Source of the DNA: Adiantum capillus-veneris
Taxonomy: Eukaryota > Streptophyta > Polypodiopsida > Polypodiales > Pteridaceae
DNA length: 64,000 nucleotides
NCBI GenBank assembly: GCA_014529385.2
Contig: CM043971.1
Location: 87,064,840-87,128,839, forward strand
Reading direction: 5' to 3'
Shown: in pieces, positions 1-9,779 of the stretch
How positions within the stretch are numbered: the stretch's first letter is position 1
How the letters are laid out: each line of letters begins with the position of its first letter
Made by a program: the position numbers and the translations under genes
The notes under the pieces: model-generated
Database searches by the model: none
What the model was told of the DNA's origin: nothing
What the model saw: the letters and a program-made list of their open reading frames with translations, nothing else

Positions 1-2061
1 GGGCAAAAAGGAAAGAATCGTAAAAAGAAGATTGGGACGTACCCAAACCCAGTAGACGAGATTAAGCAAGTGAAACATCTAAGAGGTTTAGTGGAGGAGA
101 CTCAAAGGAAACTAGAACCAGAACCCATGCATGTCAAAATTCATGACACAGTGTTTCCCACGCAAGTTCATCCACCCCACATGAACTATAGACCGTTAGC
201 CATATCTAGTATCATCCAAGAAGGGAGTGAGGACGGGACATCAGAAAGTGAGCATACACCCTTCTTGTTGGAAAGGATGTTTAACAAAGGAATACCTGAT
301 CCCATTGAGGAATATGAGATTCCATCCTCACCAGTTCCTATTCAAGGACCTACACCCTGCAAAACGCCAATGAATGTTGCCAAACTAGTGGACTTCATGT
401 CTTCTGAGGTCCGAACCACGATCATAGCAAAGCTGTATGGAGATCCTGAGTTATTCCTTGCACTTCGAGCATTCCTGAACGGAGAGCTACGAACGGGATT
501 ACCGCAGTTTGCGCAACCAAATAGGCCTGACTCGATTATGATTGATGAGGAAAATCATGTGCAATCACTTGACTTAGATGGACACGAGTCTGTGATCGAG
601 GTACCCATTAACGAATTAGGGCAGTATTTTGAAGGCGACGAGTCTAATGCGACCCTACCCATCACTACCAAGGGATTAACTATAAAGGGAATTCTTGATG
701 GTGGTGCGGGAGTTAGCATTGTTACAAAAGATTGTTGGGAATCCATGGGAAAACCCCGCCTCAGTGTTACTAACATTGTGGTAAAGATGGCAAATGGTAC
801 CATAGCCAAACCTATGGGGATGCTCAAAGATCTTAAGATCAAAGTTCTAGGACACAAGGTACGACATACGTTCATTGTAATGGATTTCTCTAAACACCTT
901 ATGTCATATGAAATGATTTTAGGACGACCATTCATGAGGGAAGCACAAATGGTTCATGATTGGTCTAAAAATCATGTCTATTTGCAATTCCAAGACTCTG
1001 TCCTTAGAGTGGATTTGGTGACTGGTAAGGTACACCCCTTAGGGAGTAAAACCATTATTGATCATCGCTCTGACACCACAGTTCACTCGGCCCCACTACA
1101 ATATTGTTACACTTGTAAGAAGGATACAGACATTGGCCAAGATTCTCCTTATATGGATATCCTACTTGGGATGACTGAGTCGGACAATGTGGATTGGGTA
1201 CACCTAGCTGCAACCATAGATACCTGGGGAAATAGAGGAACCACTTGGGTCACACCAGAGGGGGAAGAGGTACCACAAATTGCACCTCTGAACATGATAA
1301 GTGCCATACATGCATCTTCTAAGGGCAAGGCAATTGTGGACCAATCTGACAGTGACACCGATAGCTCAATAGAAGACTTTGACCAACACGACTTGGACAC
1401 TGACTCCCAGAGTGAAACGGATTCTGAATCTCATGAATTAGAGAGTGGAGCAAGTTCAGAGTCAAAACATTCGGAAGGACCGAGCACATCAACCGATGAT
1501 AGCTCCTCCGAGAGTGAAGAGGACACCAACGAGGACTCCTTTAGTGAGCCAGATCTAAATGCAAATCAAAAGCAGGTCTCAAATAAGAAAAAGAAAAACC
1601 TTAAGAGGCGTCGATATCGAGCCAATGTACGTGCTAGGATAAACAAGAAGAGATCCTCAACAGAATGGCTCAGTTATATAGGAGCATGTGATGCTCATCG
1701 AAAATTGGTAGACAATTGGGGTGAATATCTCCAAAATGTTATGTGGTGTAGACCACGACCCCATGACATAGCCCAATTAGAGATCATAGACAAGCCAAAG
1801 TTGAGCCGCACTGCAAGGAGGCGTCAAAACCAAGAGCTAGCTCGACAACACAAGAAAGCAGAAATGGAAGCACAAACCAACGCACAACCAGAATCCACAG
1901 ACTTGCATCCTGCACCAGAACATTTCAAATCTTACACCACAGGGGAAGCAAAGGTTGTGTACACAAAAGCCCAAAGAATACCTATCGATGGGAATAATGG
2001 AATCTATGATGGTCCGGCTTTTGGCTTATTAATTCCAACGATTAATAAACACTGCTTTTAA
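1..2061 (+). CDS. gag-protease region of element A (5' partial)
   Basis: The frame is open from base 1, so the N-terminus is cut by the window edge. The first residues are lysine-rich. A retropepsin-like domain lies around bases 655-980: the usual D-T/S-G triad reads DGG (ILDGGAG, bases 691-711), followed about 70 residues later by the flap-distal ILGRPFM motif. DGG-type variants occur in several plant gypsy proteins, so loss of activity is possible but not certain. After the protease come an acidic Ser/Asp/Glu-rich linker (about 1330-1550), a basic stretch KKKKNLKRRRYR and a helical Gln/Arg/Lys-rich part. The frame ends just after an abrupt join into the middle of RT (FGLL, about 2025), so the missing first half of RT was deleted rather than lost by point stops. 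Confidence 0.8.
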   Translation, partial: GQKGKNRKKKIGTYPNPVDEIKQVKHLRGLVEETQRKLEPEPMHVKIHDTVFPTQVHPPHMNYRPLAISSIIQEGSEDGTSESEHTPFLLERMFNKGIPDPIEEYEIPSSPVPIQGPTPCKTPMNVAKLVDFMSSEVRTTIIAKLYGDPELFLALRAFLNGELRTGLPQFAQPNRPDSIMIDEENHVQSLDLDGHESVIEVPINELGQYFEGDESNATLPITTKGLTIKGILDGGAGVSIVTKDCWESMGKPRLSVTNIVVKMANGTIAKPMGMLKDLKIKVLGHKVRHTFIVMDFSKHLMSYEMILGRPFMREAQMVHDWSKNHVYLQFQDSVLRVDLVTGKVHPLGSKTIIDHRSDTTVHSAPLQYCYTCKKDTDIGQDSPYMDILLGMTESDNVDWVHLAATIDTWGNRGTTWVTPEGEEVPQIAPLNMISAIHASSKGKAIVDQSDSDTDSSIEDFDQHDLDTDSQSETDSESHELESGASSESKHSEGPSTSTDDSSSESEEDTNEDSFSEPDLNANQKQVSNKKKKNLKRRRYRANVRARINKKRSSTEWLSYIGACDAHRKLVDNWGEYLQNVMWCRPRPHDIAQLEIIDKPKLSRTARRRQNQELARQHKKAEMEAQTNAQPESTDLHPAPEHFKSYTTGEAKVVYTKAQRIPIDGNNGIYDGPAFGLLIPTINKHCF

Positions 2062-3349
2062 AGAATATTTGAGAGAGTTTTGTGAAGCTTTCTTAGACGA
2101 CCTTTGTGTTTACTCTTCTTGGAAAGAACATCTATCATGTTTGCGGAAGGTGTTTGAAAAATGTAGGTTATATCGTATCTCATTGAACCCGTTCAAATGC
2201 CAATTTTGGGTCAAGCATGGAGTTATTTTAGGGCATATAGTATCCAAGAATGGTATCTCAACCGATGAGAGCAAAATTAAAGTGATTCTAGAGTTACCAC
2301 CACCAACCAATTACAAGGGAGTTCAAAGGTTCATGGGACACGTGGGTTATTATCGACGGTTTATTTTATTTTTTGCTGAGATAGCACGTCCTTTGTACAA
2401 GCTTCTCATTGAATTTAAATGGACTGAAGAGTGTGACCAGGCCTATGAACAATTGAAGAAAACACTAGCAAGTGCTCCGATTTTAAGGACACCTAACTGG
2501 GATGTCATTTTCCATGTGCATATTGATGCATCAAACTTTGCTATTGGGTGTGTTCTCACTCAACCAGGAGAACATAAATTGGACTATCCCATTAGCTTTG
2601 CAAGCCGTCAATTGAACGATGCTGAAAGGAACTACACCACTACAGAGCGAGAAGGTTTGGCAATGGTTTATGCAGTAAAGAAATTTCGCTACTACCTTCT
2701 GGCAAACAAGTTTGTATTTTATGTGGATCATCAAGCGTTGCTGTATCTGGTAAACAAGCCATGCTCCACAGGAAGAATCACACGATGGTTGTTAATTCTT
2801 CTGGAGTTTGATTTCACCATTGTAGTGAGACCCGGTAAAAGGCACGTCATGGCTGATCATTTGTCTCGCATACCCAATGGTGAAGCCCCTACAGGAGTTG
2901 ATGATGAATTACCCGATACTTCCCTATTCATAGTTGAGACTATGCCTGAATGGAGTGAGAACATTGTTAACTTTTTAGTTAATGGTTTTCCACCCAAGGA
3001 ACTTTGTAAGGATATCGCTCGAAGGCTAGTAAAAGAATGTGAACCCTATTGTTTCATTGTCGGAACCCTGTATAGATTAGGCAAGGACGATATTCTTAGG
3101 CGTTGTGCCCGCGAGGATGAATATTTGTATATCTTGCAAGAAGCACATATGGGCATAGAAGGAGGACATTTTTCAGGGGACCTGACTGCTAGAAAGGTGC
3201 TGCAATCAGGCTATTGGTGGCCAACTTTATTTAAGGATGCATCACTTTTTACAAAAGGGTGTGATGAGTGCCAACGTTACAAGACCACACAACGCAAGGG
3301 CAGAATGCCCTTACATCCTATTAAAGTAACCCAACCATTTGAAAAATAG
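2036..3349 (+). pseudogene. RT (C-terminal half), RNase H and integrase zinc domain of element A
   Basis: The frame enters RT at FQRLINTAF, about 2036, directly before the catalytic FLDD box (2093-2104). RT fingers and the first palm motifs are absent. The connection and an RNase H domain follow with the expected acidic residues: D in HIDASN, E in TEREGLAM, D in YVDHQAL and D in MADHLSR. The integrase zinc finger is complete (HMGIEGGH then CDECQ, H-x6-H and C-x2-C). A TAG at 3347-3349 interrupts the frame immediately before the integrase core; the same frame continues beyond it. It is clearly a retroelement pol fragment and not functional. Confidence 0.9.
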
Positions 3350-4774
3350 GGCTTAGACTTTGTAGGTCCAATTAGTCCCGCAGCTCGCAACACTCAATCT
3401 CGATATATTCTAGTTGCTACGGACTATGTAACAAAGTGGGCTGAAGCTAAGGCTTCACAAAAAGCTGACGCGAGGACAACAACTAAGTTTCTTTTTGAGA
3501 ACATTATCACAAGATTTGGTTGCCCTTTTGAAATTGTTAGTGATAATGGTACCCATTTTATAAATGAGGTAATAAGAGAGCTTACCACGACCTTTATGAT
3601 ATCCCACCATAAGTCTACACCTTATTACCCGCAAGCTAATGGACAAGCCGAGAGCACCAACAAGACTCTAATCTCTATTTTAACCAAGACGGTAGAAGCT
3701 CATCGCACTGATTGGGATTTGAAGTTGACATCTGCTCTATGGGCTTATCGTACTGCTTATAAAGTGGCTATTAATTGTATGCCATTCAAAATGGTATACG
3801 GCCAAGAAGCGGTTATGCCTTGGGAGTTTGTCATTCCTAGTCTTAGGGTAGCTTCGCAAGAAGGATGGAATGGTAACCCCTTAACCGAGCGTTTGTTTAT
3901 CTTAGAAAAACTAGACGAAGAGAGACAGTTGGCTGTGCAAAATGCTCTTGTGGAAAAGGATAGGAGAAAGAAGTGGTTTGATCGCCATGTGAAGGACAAG
4001 GACATCAAAGTTGGTGATAAAGTCCTTATGTATGGAGTACGTAAAGAGAAGAAAAAGTTGAAATATGCTGGTAAAGGACCATATAGAGTATGTGAAATTA
4101 CCCCACAAGGTACCCTTTGTGTGGAAACTCTTGATGGAGTTGAAACCATTGGATTCCTCAATGGGAGTAAATTCAAAAGATATTATGATCCCTTAAGCCA
4201 AGAAGAACTACGGGCCATTCATCAAAAAAAGGCCGCCAAAGCACAAACCGAGTTAAACAAGATACAAGCTCAAGCTGAGGCTAAGGAGCGACAACAACGT
4301 ATAAGACAAAAACGAGAGGCTCACCTTGGGGTCACAAATGCATTCCACGTGGAAATCGAAGAGGATGGGTTGGACTCTGACACACCTCTACGATACCCCA
4401 TTGAGTTAAATAGTGCCTATGGAAAAGTGCTATATAACGCCTTATTGGACACGGGTGCTAAATATAATCTGCTATCCTATGGGGTGTGGTGTCAGTTAGG
4501 GAAGCCACCTCTATCTGAGAGTATTATCCAAGTCAAGGGTGTCAACAAGAAAAAAACTACGGTTTTTGGAATCTGGCACACTTCTGTCAGTTATGACAAT
4601 GGAATTGTAGCTCAAGACTTTTTGGTCATGCCTACTGGAACTATGGAGGGTAATATAAACCTAGGCCGCACGTGGATGATAGCCACCAAATGCACTATTG
4701 ATTGGGGGACTGGGGGTGTTACAACGCAAAAACCAACTCTTAGCCCTACCACTCAAGCCATAGTCAAGCCATAG
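3350..4774 (+). pseudogene. Integrase core plus downstream second aspartic-protease-like domain of element A
   Basis: In the same frame as the preceding pol segment, after its TAG. The integrase DDE residues are visible: D in GLDFVGPI, D in VSDNGTHF, and E in ANGQAESTNK. They are followed by the C-terminal GDKVLMYG...GKGPYRV barrel region. After a Gln/Lys/Ala-rich coiled-coil-like spacer (about 4200-4320) comes a second retropepsin-like unit: ALLDTGAKYNLL (about 4439-4474) with a canonical DTG, then W..LGKP.LS and, about 65 residues on, LGRTWM and a final DW. The first protease in this element has parallel landmarks (W..MGKP.LS, LGRPFM, DW). Placement of a protease after integrase is unusual for Ty3/gypsy. 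The frame ends because of an 11-bp duplication. Confidence 0.85.
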
Positions 4775-5574
4775 TCCCTGAGATATTGCCCAAGGAAATA
4801 AAACCCAAGACATTGCATGTCCAGGAGGTTGGACCATACGTCCCCATAGCCCAACTCTCTAGAGCTTCAAATGATGTAGTTGAAAGAAAGCTTGTTACAC
4901 ACAAGAACCATCCTAATATAACAGAGAAAACATACAAGTGGGTCCCTAAAGCTTCTTTAGTGACCATAGCTAGTGCAAAAAAACAGAAGCCTTGTAAGAA
5001 ACGTACCACTCACTCCAAGAAATGTAAAGAAACGCTGCGTTGGATTCCTAAACGACTATTGGAATCCCAAGGATACTATGAAGGAAATGATCAAATCTGG
5101 GTGCCAAAACGTAGATTGTGCTCTTACCTATCACTTGACCCAAGTGAGCCCAATCCCGTAGCTCCAAAACGAATCAATGATCGTGAAAAGAAAAAAATCA
5201 CAGAATGCTACACACCCGCTCCAGAGCTAGTTTGGGTACCAAAGAAAGAACGATTTGTTCCACCTAGCTCAGGAAGGGGGGAGTCCCATGAAGATTCTAG
5301 CTCCTCATGTAATACATCCATAGAGGTAAAAGCTTCTACACAGCCTCCATCTATAGTAGTGGACCTCCATGAAGCTACAAAAGAATCCACACCTCCCAGT
5401 GTTCAAAAATCACCTGATGAACCACTTCAAGTTCGATCCTGGGAGAGTACCTTACCACCCTTGCAACTTGACGAGGCACCTAGGGTAATAGAAAACTACT
5501 GGCAAAAATCCTCACCTATTACCAACTGGAACAATTGGTTTCAAAGGGTGACAAGCTCATTTCAAACGGTATGA
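4744..5574 (+). CDS. C-terminal tail of element A polyprotein with four WVPK-type repeats
   Basis: Open frame that takes over at the duplication, where one copy of CAAGCCATAGT too many shifts the frame. Without it this tail would be continuous with the integrase-protease frame. It holds four short repeats: YKWVPKASL, LRWIPKRLL, QIWVPKRRL and LVWVPKKER, spaced roughly 30-50 residues. A Ser/Pro-rich tail follows and ends just before the polypurine tract. The protein is basic (many KK/KR pairs). No enzyme family is recognised. WVPK-like strings are known to me from Copia gag-protease spacers, but that similarity is too short to assign function. Nucleic-acid or capsid binding is only a guess. Confidence 0.55.
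   Translation, partial: PYHSSHSQAIVPEILPKEIKPKTLHVQEVGPYVPIAQLSRASNDVVERKLVTHKNHPNITEKTYKWVPKASLVTIASAKKQKPCKKRTTHSKKCKETLRWIPKRLLESQGYYEGNDQIWVPKRRLCSYLSLDPSEPNPVAPKRINDREKKKITECYTPAPELVWVPKKERFVPPSSGRGESHEDSSSSCNTSIEVKASTQPPSIVVDLHEATKESTPPSVQKSPDEPLQVRSWESTLPPLQLDEAPRVIENYWQKSSPITNWNNWFQRVTSSFQTV
4754..4775 (+). repeat. 11-bp tandem duplication causing frameshift
   Basis: CAAGCCATAGT occurs twice head to tail. Eleven is not a multiple of three, so the second copy shifts the reading frame from the integrase/protease frame to the WVPK frame and also creates the TAG that ends the former. Confidence 0.9.
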
Positions 5575-5581
5575 TCTACCC

Positions 5582-5595
5582 AAGGAAGGGGGGAG
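5582..5595 (+). promoter_or_regulatory. Polypurine tract of element A
   Basis: AAGGAAGGGGGGAG, an uninterrupted purine run directly before TGTTTGTGG. This is the expected primer site for plus-strand synthesis at the 5' edge of a 3' LTR. Confidence 0.75.
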
Positions 5596-5759
5596 TGTTT
5601 GTGGACATCCATCATTCACTTGCTTCCCTCTCAACCTTTTGCCCTGACCTCTCAATCTCCAATCTTAGGGAATGTATATATATAGCCTTATACTCACAAA
5701 AAAATAAAATAAAGAGCAAGAGCGCCTAGCAATGAGAGAGCACCCTATCAGATCTTACA
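5596..5759 (+). repeat. Candidate 3' LTR of element A (right end uncertain)
   Basis: Begins TGTTTGTGG right after the polypurine tract and carries a TATA-like ATGTATATATATAG at about 5672-5686. The ACA at 5757-5759 is one possible end. No second copy lies in the window, so the right boundary is a guess and the LTR may be longer. Confidence 0.4.
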
Positions 5760-5843
5760 TATAAGTCCAAATTCACCGTGTCAATTCAAGCAACACACAA
5801 AAACAACTCTTATGTTTTAAAGGCCTAACCAAATCTATCTGTC

Positions 5844-6275
5844 TTGTCAGAAATGGCTACTTCACTAGAGGCATGCACTTCTATTTTTGATGAAAGGTAC
5901 CCCTTGTCTTTTCAACAAGTGTTCTACGTATGCTACCCTATACTTTCTTGCGAATGGGATTTGATAGAGAGCCTTGCATGTGAGAGAAATTTTGAGGAGT
6001 TAGAATGGCTGATACGTCTATGGCTAACTAGTGATCCCTACCCAGTAGCGAATGTGTCTCCAATGGCACATGCTTATTCTTTTGCACAAGATGAGTATCC
6101 ACGCATCACGAGGTTCTTGATTAGCATGCTTGCACAAGAGGATGATGAAGAGGAACTAATAGAGACCGAGGAAGACTATGGCCTCACGGACAACGATTTT
6201 ATTTATCTAGATGATGAGGATAGAGGCCTAGCCTTAGGGTGGCCACTTGGTTTATATAATATCCTCTTTCCTTGA
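5844..6275 (+). CDS. Hypothetical acidic protein, 143 residues
   Basis: The best internal start is at the second ATG (MATSLEACT, 5853), three residues in. The N-terminal half is rich in Cys, Trp and aromatic residues (CEWDLIESLACERNFEELEW); the C-terminal half is strongly acidic (DDEEELIETEEDYG). It lies between a polypurine tract and a second polypurine tract plus LTR, so it is probably a 3'-region ORF of an LTR element rather than a host gene. I recognise no family. No signal peptide or membrane segment is evident. Confidence 0.4.
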   Translation: MSEMATSLEACTSIFDERYPLSFQQVFYVCYPILSCEWDLIESLACERNFEELEWLIRLWLTSDPYPVANVSPMAHAYSFAQDEYPRITRFLISMLAQEDDEEELIETEEDYGLTDNDFIYLDDEDRGLALGWPLGLYNILFP

Positions 6276-7638
6276 TTCTAAAAGGGGTGACAGATAGGTA
6301 GGTTAGGGGTCTAGATTGTGTTTTGAGTTTGTTTTTTAGGAGTTTTAATTTTTCCCACTGATGTTCCTCCTGGAGGTATTCCTTTTGTTTCCTAGTGTGT
6401 ACAGGAGCGTGTTGCTATTGATAGGATTTGGACCTTCATGGAACCTTCAAATCAAGCGCGACCATCAACACAAACAGGTGTTTCTTGTCCATTAGCATTG
6501 CCCTTATCTTTTTGCATCTATGTTTGTCTGCTTTGATTGTGATTGATAGCATAATATTCAGCGCATTTGCTTATTATCAAACATTTAATTCAATGTAATG
6601 TTTTGTCATAATCACTTGTCTAGGTTTAAAAAATCAAGCAGTCCGACTAAGCTAGTTTGACCAAGCTAGATATTAGAAATCTTCTCTTAATACCATGGGG
6701 AATGCCTTCCTAATAAGCAATGGTTACTTAGGTTCTTAATCCGATTTAGGCAGCATTGTATGAAATGTACTAGGGCTTTCTAGTGGGCTTAACCCTATTG
6801 ACCTTTAGCTTAAGTATTATAAAGGGAGTTTACTAATGTGATGAGCCTGGGGAGGGTAACAGTAATGTGATGAGCCTGGGGAGGGTAACAGTGTTATATG
6901 ACCCCCCAAAGTTACAAAATTTAAATGCTGAAAATGAACAAGCAAAAATCAAAGTGCCACAATGTAAAATTTTAAGCTGGAAGAGAAATCCCTGCTTAAA
7001 TTGGTACTTCACTCACATGTATCGCCTAAAGTACTAGAGCCCTAGAGGTTCCCAGTGTGGGCGCTTTTCCTTGAAAAGCAAAAAACCCAAGGCATAAAAA
7101 ATAAGCACACACATCATAAATGAATCAATGTGAAAAGACTTTGAGGGGTCAAAGAAAAAGTAATCAGTCAGGCGATGATTTCATGAGAAATTCCTTTTAT
7201 GGTAGCTTAACTACAAGGTTTTCTGGATATAGCCTCTAGTCAGCCCTCAAACATGAATACTAGGCTCTCGCGATTAAACAACTTAATTGACCACAGATAA
7301 TTAAGAAGCTTACCCATGGTATTAATATTCGATCTCTAGTGCCTTTCGACCGTCAAATTAGCGACCCCGGACTTGTTTAATTTTTTACCTTTACATCTGT
7401 TTATGCATTTGATTACATTGCAATTTAATGTTCATTGCTGACAAATTGTTTGAAATTTTTTTTACCAATCAATGTGTCTACCTAAACCTACATATTCTTT
7501 TTAAGAGAATGCAATTACTGTGCCAATGTTGTTTGATTTTGCAGTGACTGAAGAAGGCTAAGGACATTCATCTCAAATGCTCTTCCACCTCGACGAACCA
7601 GCTTCAACTGAATAGCTTCCGAGGACAGAATCTACATC
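6276..7638 (+). other. Non-coding 3' internal region of an LTR element
   Basis: No convincing frame. AT-rich, and ends in a polypurine tract at 7639. It resembles the long untranslated segment between pol and the 3' LTR of large plant gypsy elements, including a GAGCCTGGGGAGGGTAACAG motif present in duplicate. Whether it belongs to element A or to another element cannot be decided here. Confidence 0.5.
6835..6892 (+). repeat. 29-bp perfect tandem duplication
   Basis: The unit beginning AATGTGATGAGCCTGGGG occurs twice in direct succession (6835-6863, 6864-6892) with no mismatch. Confidence 0.95.
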
Positions 7639-7651
7639 AGGAAGGGGGGCA
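7639..7651 (+). promoter_or_regulatory. Second polypurine tract
   Basis: AGGAAGGGGGGCA directly before TGTTAACCC. It is nearly the same as the tract at 5582 (both contain GGAAGGGGGG), suggesting related elements or an internal duplicate tract. Confidence 0.65.
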
Positions 7652-8226
7652 TGTTAACCCTCATGGCACACGGACACCCTATGATCTATAAACATTGTAT
7701 TATTTAGAGTCAGGTACCGGGCTTGTCGGACCAATAGGAAAAGGGTAAGAGTGATCGCCGATGAGAGGCGCACTTTAACTTGGACATTCAAGGGATTAGT
7801 TGGTTAAGCATGGGCGCCCAAGTGTGAATGGGGTGAGCTCCTATAAAAGCCAACTAAACCTAATTTTTACTCATTCTCTCATTTGTGCAATAGAAGAGTG
7901 CTCTTGCTCCATCTCCATCTTCTTCTTCTTCACCTCCTTGTGTGTGTGTGTGTGAGAGAGAGAGAGAGGGAGAGTGTGTGTGCGATCGAGCATTACGAAG
8001 GCACGACGGCGGCGAAGCGGTTGAGCGCGGCACGACTGCGGCTTCTTCTTCATCGCGGCGAGGAATCCACCACGAAGGCGAGCGTAGAGCGGTGAGTGAC
8101 ACACCCTTTGTTTTCTTGAGCTTGCTAGTTTAGGCTTGTTGTGTGCTTGGAGCCGTTTGTGGCTCGCACACGGTGTATTGGCAAGTCCCTTGCTTCGACA
8201 GTGCGGCAAGGAGCGCACACATTACA
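7652..8226 (+). repeat. LTR (probable 3' LTR)
   Basis: Starts TGTTAACCC after a polypurine tract. It has a good TATA box (CTATAAAAG at 7841) and, about 80 bases on, a CT-rich leader with a TG/AG microsatellite (about 7938-7967) and a GC-rich stretch. The candidate end is ATTACA at 8226, where the sequence changes to the GGTCCACC repeat field. There is no partner LTR in the window, so the end is provisional. Small ORFs over the CT/GC-rich leader are composition artefacts. Confidence 0.6.
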
Positions 8227-8517
8227 TTAAGAATATCTTGGTGTTAAGGTCCACCACTTGTCCAACCTATAAGGCTATATCTTAAATGATATTTTTTCTC
8301 ACCACTTGGAATGTGCATGATATGTTTTACATGGGGTTTTGTTCCAAGGTCCACCACTTGTCCAAGCTAGATCTATTACATATATATTATACATACAATA
8401 TTCAATTAGATTCCCTACCTATCATGTCCAGTAGCATGGATGCTCTAGCTTTAAGGTCCACCACTTGTCCAACCTATACTCTCTTATGTAAGGGAGATCT
8501 CGCTATAAATTCAAAAC

Positions 8518-8640
8518 CTTCCCGCCTAAATTTTAAATTCAAAATGTGATCGCCTAAATTTAAAATATCCCTCCCAAATTTTAAACATCCCGCCTAAATT
8601 TTAAAATATCCCGCCCAAATTTTAAAATTCAAACTTTTTT
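8518..8640 (+). repeat. AT-rich short repeats (CGCCTAAATTTTAAAAT)
   Basis: Five or so imperfect copies of a roughly 25-30 bp unit, each with CGCCTAAATT or CGCCCAAATT followed by TTAAA. Non-coding. Confidence 0.7.
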
Positions 8641-9444
8641 ATAAAAATTTAAATTTTACCACTTAAATTTAAAATATTCCACGCGAAATTGATTTTAAAT
8701 TCAAGTTTACCACAAAAAGATATCATTATACCACCTAAATTCAAATATGCAAACCTCAAATCATTATATTGTACATAAATTCAAACAAATTCAAATTAAC
8801 AAGCCTAAACTGATATTAGTTTGCATAGATATGAATTTATCACACCTAAATTATGTCACCATGTTAGAGAGAGTAGTTAGAGAATTTGAACAAGGTCCAC
8901 CACTTGTCCAACCTAGATACCAAGAAGGATTGAGTGTACAAGGTATTGTTTGGAGGTCCTTATAGTCCACTGGTCTCAAGGTCCACCACTTGTGGTAAGG
9001 GTCACCAAAAAGTGTATATATTCATCCAAAGAAATACACGTATTTTTGGTCTACATGTCCTAGTTTCAACCATTTATGTCCATTAGGTGTATCACTAAAC
9101 AACACTACTATTTTTGAGAAACATAAGTTACAATCATATCTACAAATGGATTAGAGGAAAATCAGCTCAGCATACATCCAGAACTCGCTACAAGAATCGA
9201 TTTTAACAGATCATGCAAGTAAGTCTTCCATTCAAGTTTACTAGTATTACAATGTGTTAGTTATTTGTGATATTTATGTATGTATATATACTATGTGTGC
9301 ATGTCGTAATTAAGTGTAATTGTGTATCTGCATTATGTATGAGTATTACAATGAAATAACACAAATGTATATACATACACATAGATAACACGGACGCACA
9401 CATACATGAGCATGTATTTTCAAGAGAGAGATAGCAAGATACAG

Positions 9445-9450
<6 letters not shown>

Positions 9451-9482
<32 letters not shown>
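9451..9482 (+). repeat. (AG)n microsatellite
   Basis: Uninterrupted AG dinucleotides. Neighbouring ORFs on either strand are products of this repeat. Confidence 0.9.
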
Positions 9483-9487
<5 letters not shown>

Positions 9488-9517
9488 CCTATTTTCTAGA
9501 GAGAGGAGAGAGAGAAA

Positions 9518-9770
9518 GATAACAGATTTCATTGTGTTTATGTATGTGGAAGAGAGGAAGACGATGTATGGGAATATGTGCACGTATTTTCAAGAGAGAG
9601 ACAACAAGATAACAGATTTCACTGTGGTTATGTATGTGGAAGTGAGGAAGACGATGTGTGGGAATATGTGCATGTATTTTCAAGAGAGAGACAACAAGAT
9701 AACAGATTTCACTGTGGTTATGTATGTGGAATAGAGGAAGATGATGTGTGGGAATATGTGTATGTGTAAG
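9518..9770 (+). repeat. 90-bp minisatellite, about 2.8 copies
   Basis: TGTATGTGGA recurs at 9541, 9631 and 9721, exactly 90 bp apart, within units sharing TATTTTCAAGAGAGAGACAA and GATAACAGATTTCA. The apparent repeat ORFs are not credible genes. Confidence 0.9.
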
Positions 9771-9779
9771 GGGATATTT

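Larger units (their letters stand above)
1..5595 (+). mobile_element. Ty3/gypsy LTR retrotransposon A, internal region (5' end outside window)
   Basis: A run of plus-strand retroelement domains in the order gag-like region, aspartic protease, reverse transcriptase (partial), RNase H, integrase, second protease-like domain, WVPK-repeat tail, polypurine tract. RT-RNase H before integrase is the Ty3/gypsy order. The 5' LTR and start of gag lie before base 1. The copy is dead: it has an RT deletion, an in-frame TAG and an 11-bp frameshifting duplication. Nothing after the first 5.6 kb continues its coding frame. Confidence 0.9.

Noticed and set aside
555-935. Minus-strand 126-codon frame
   Set aside because: Antisense shadow of the gag-protease frame of element A.
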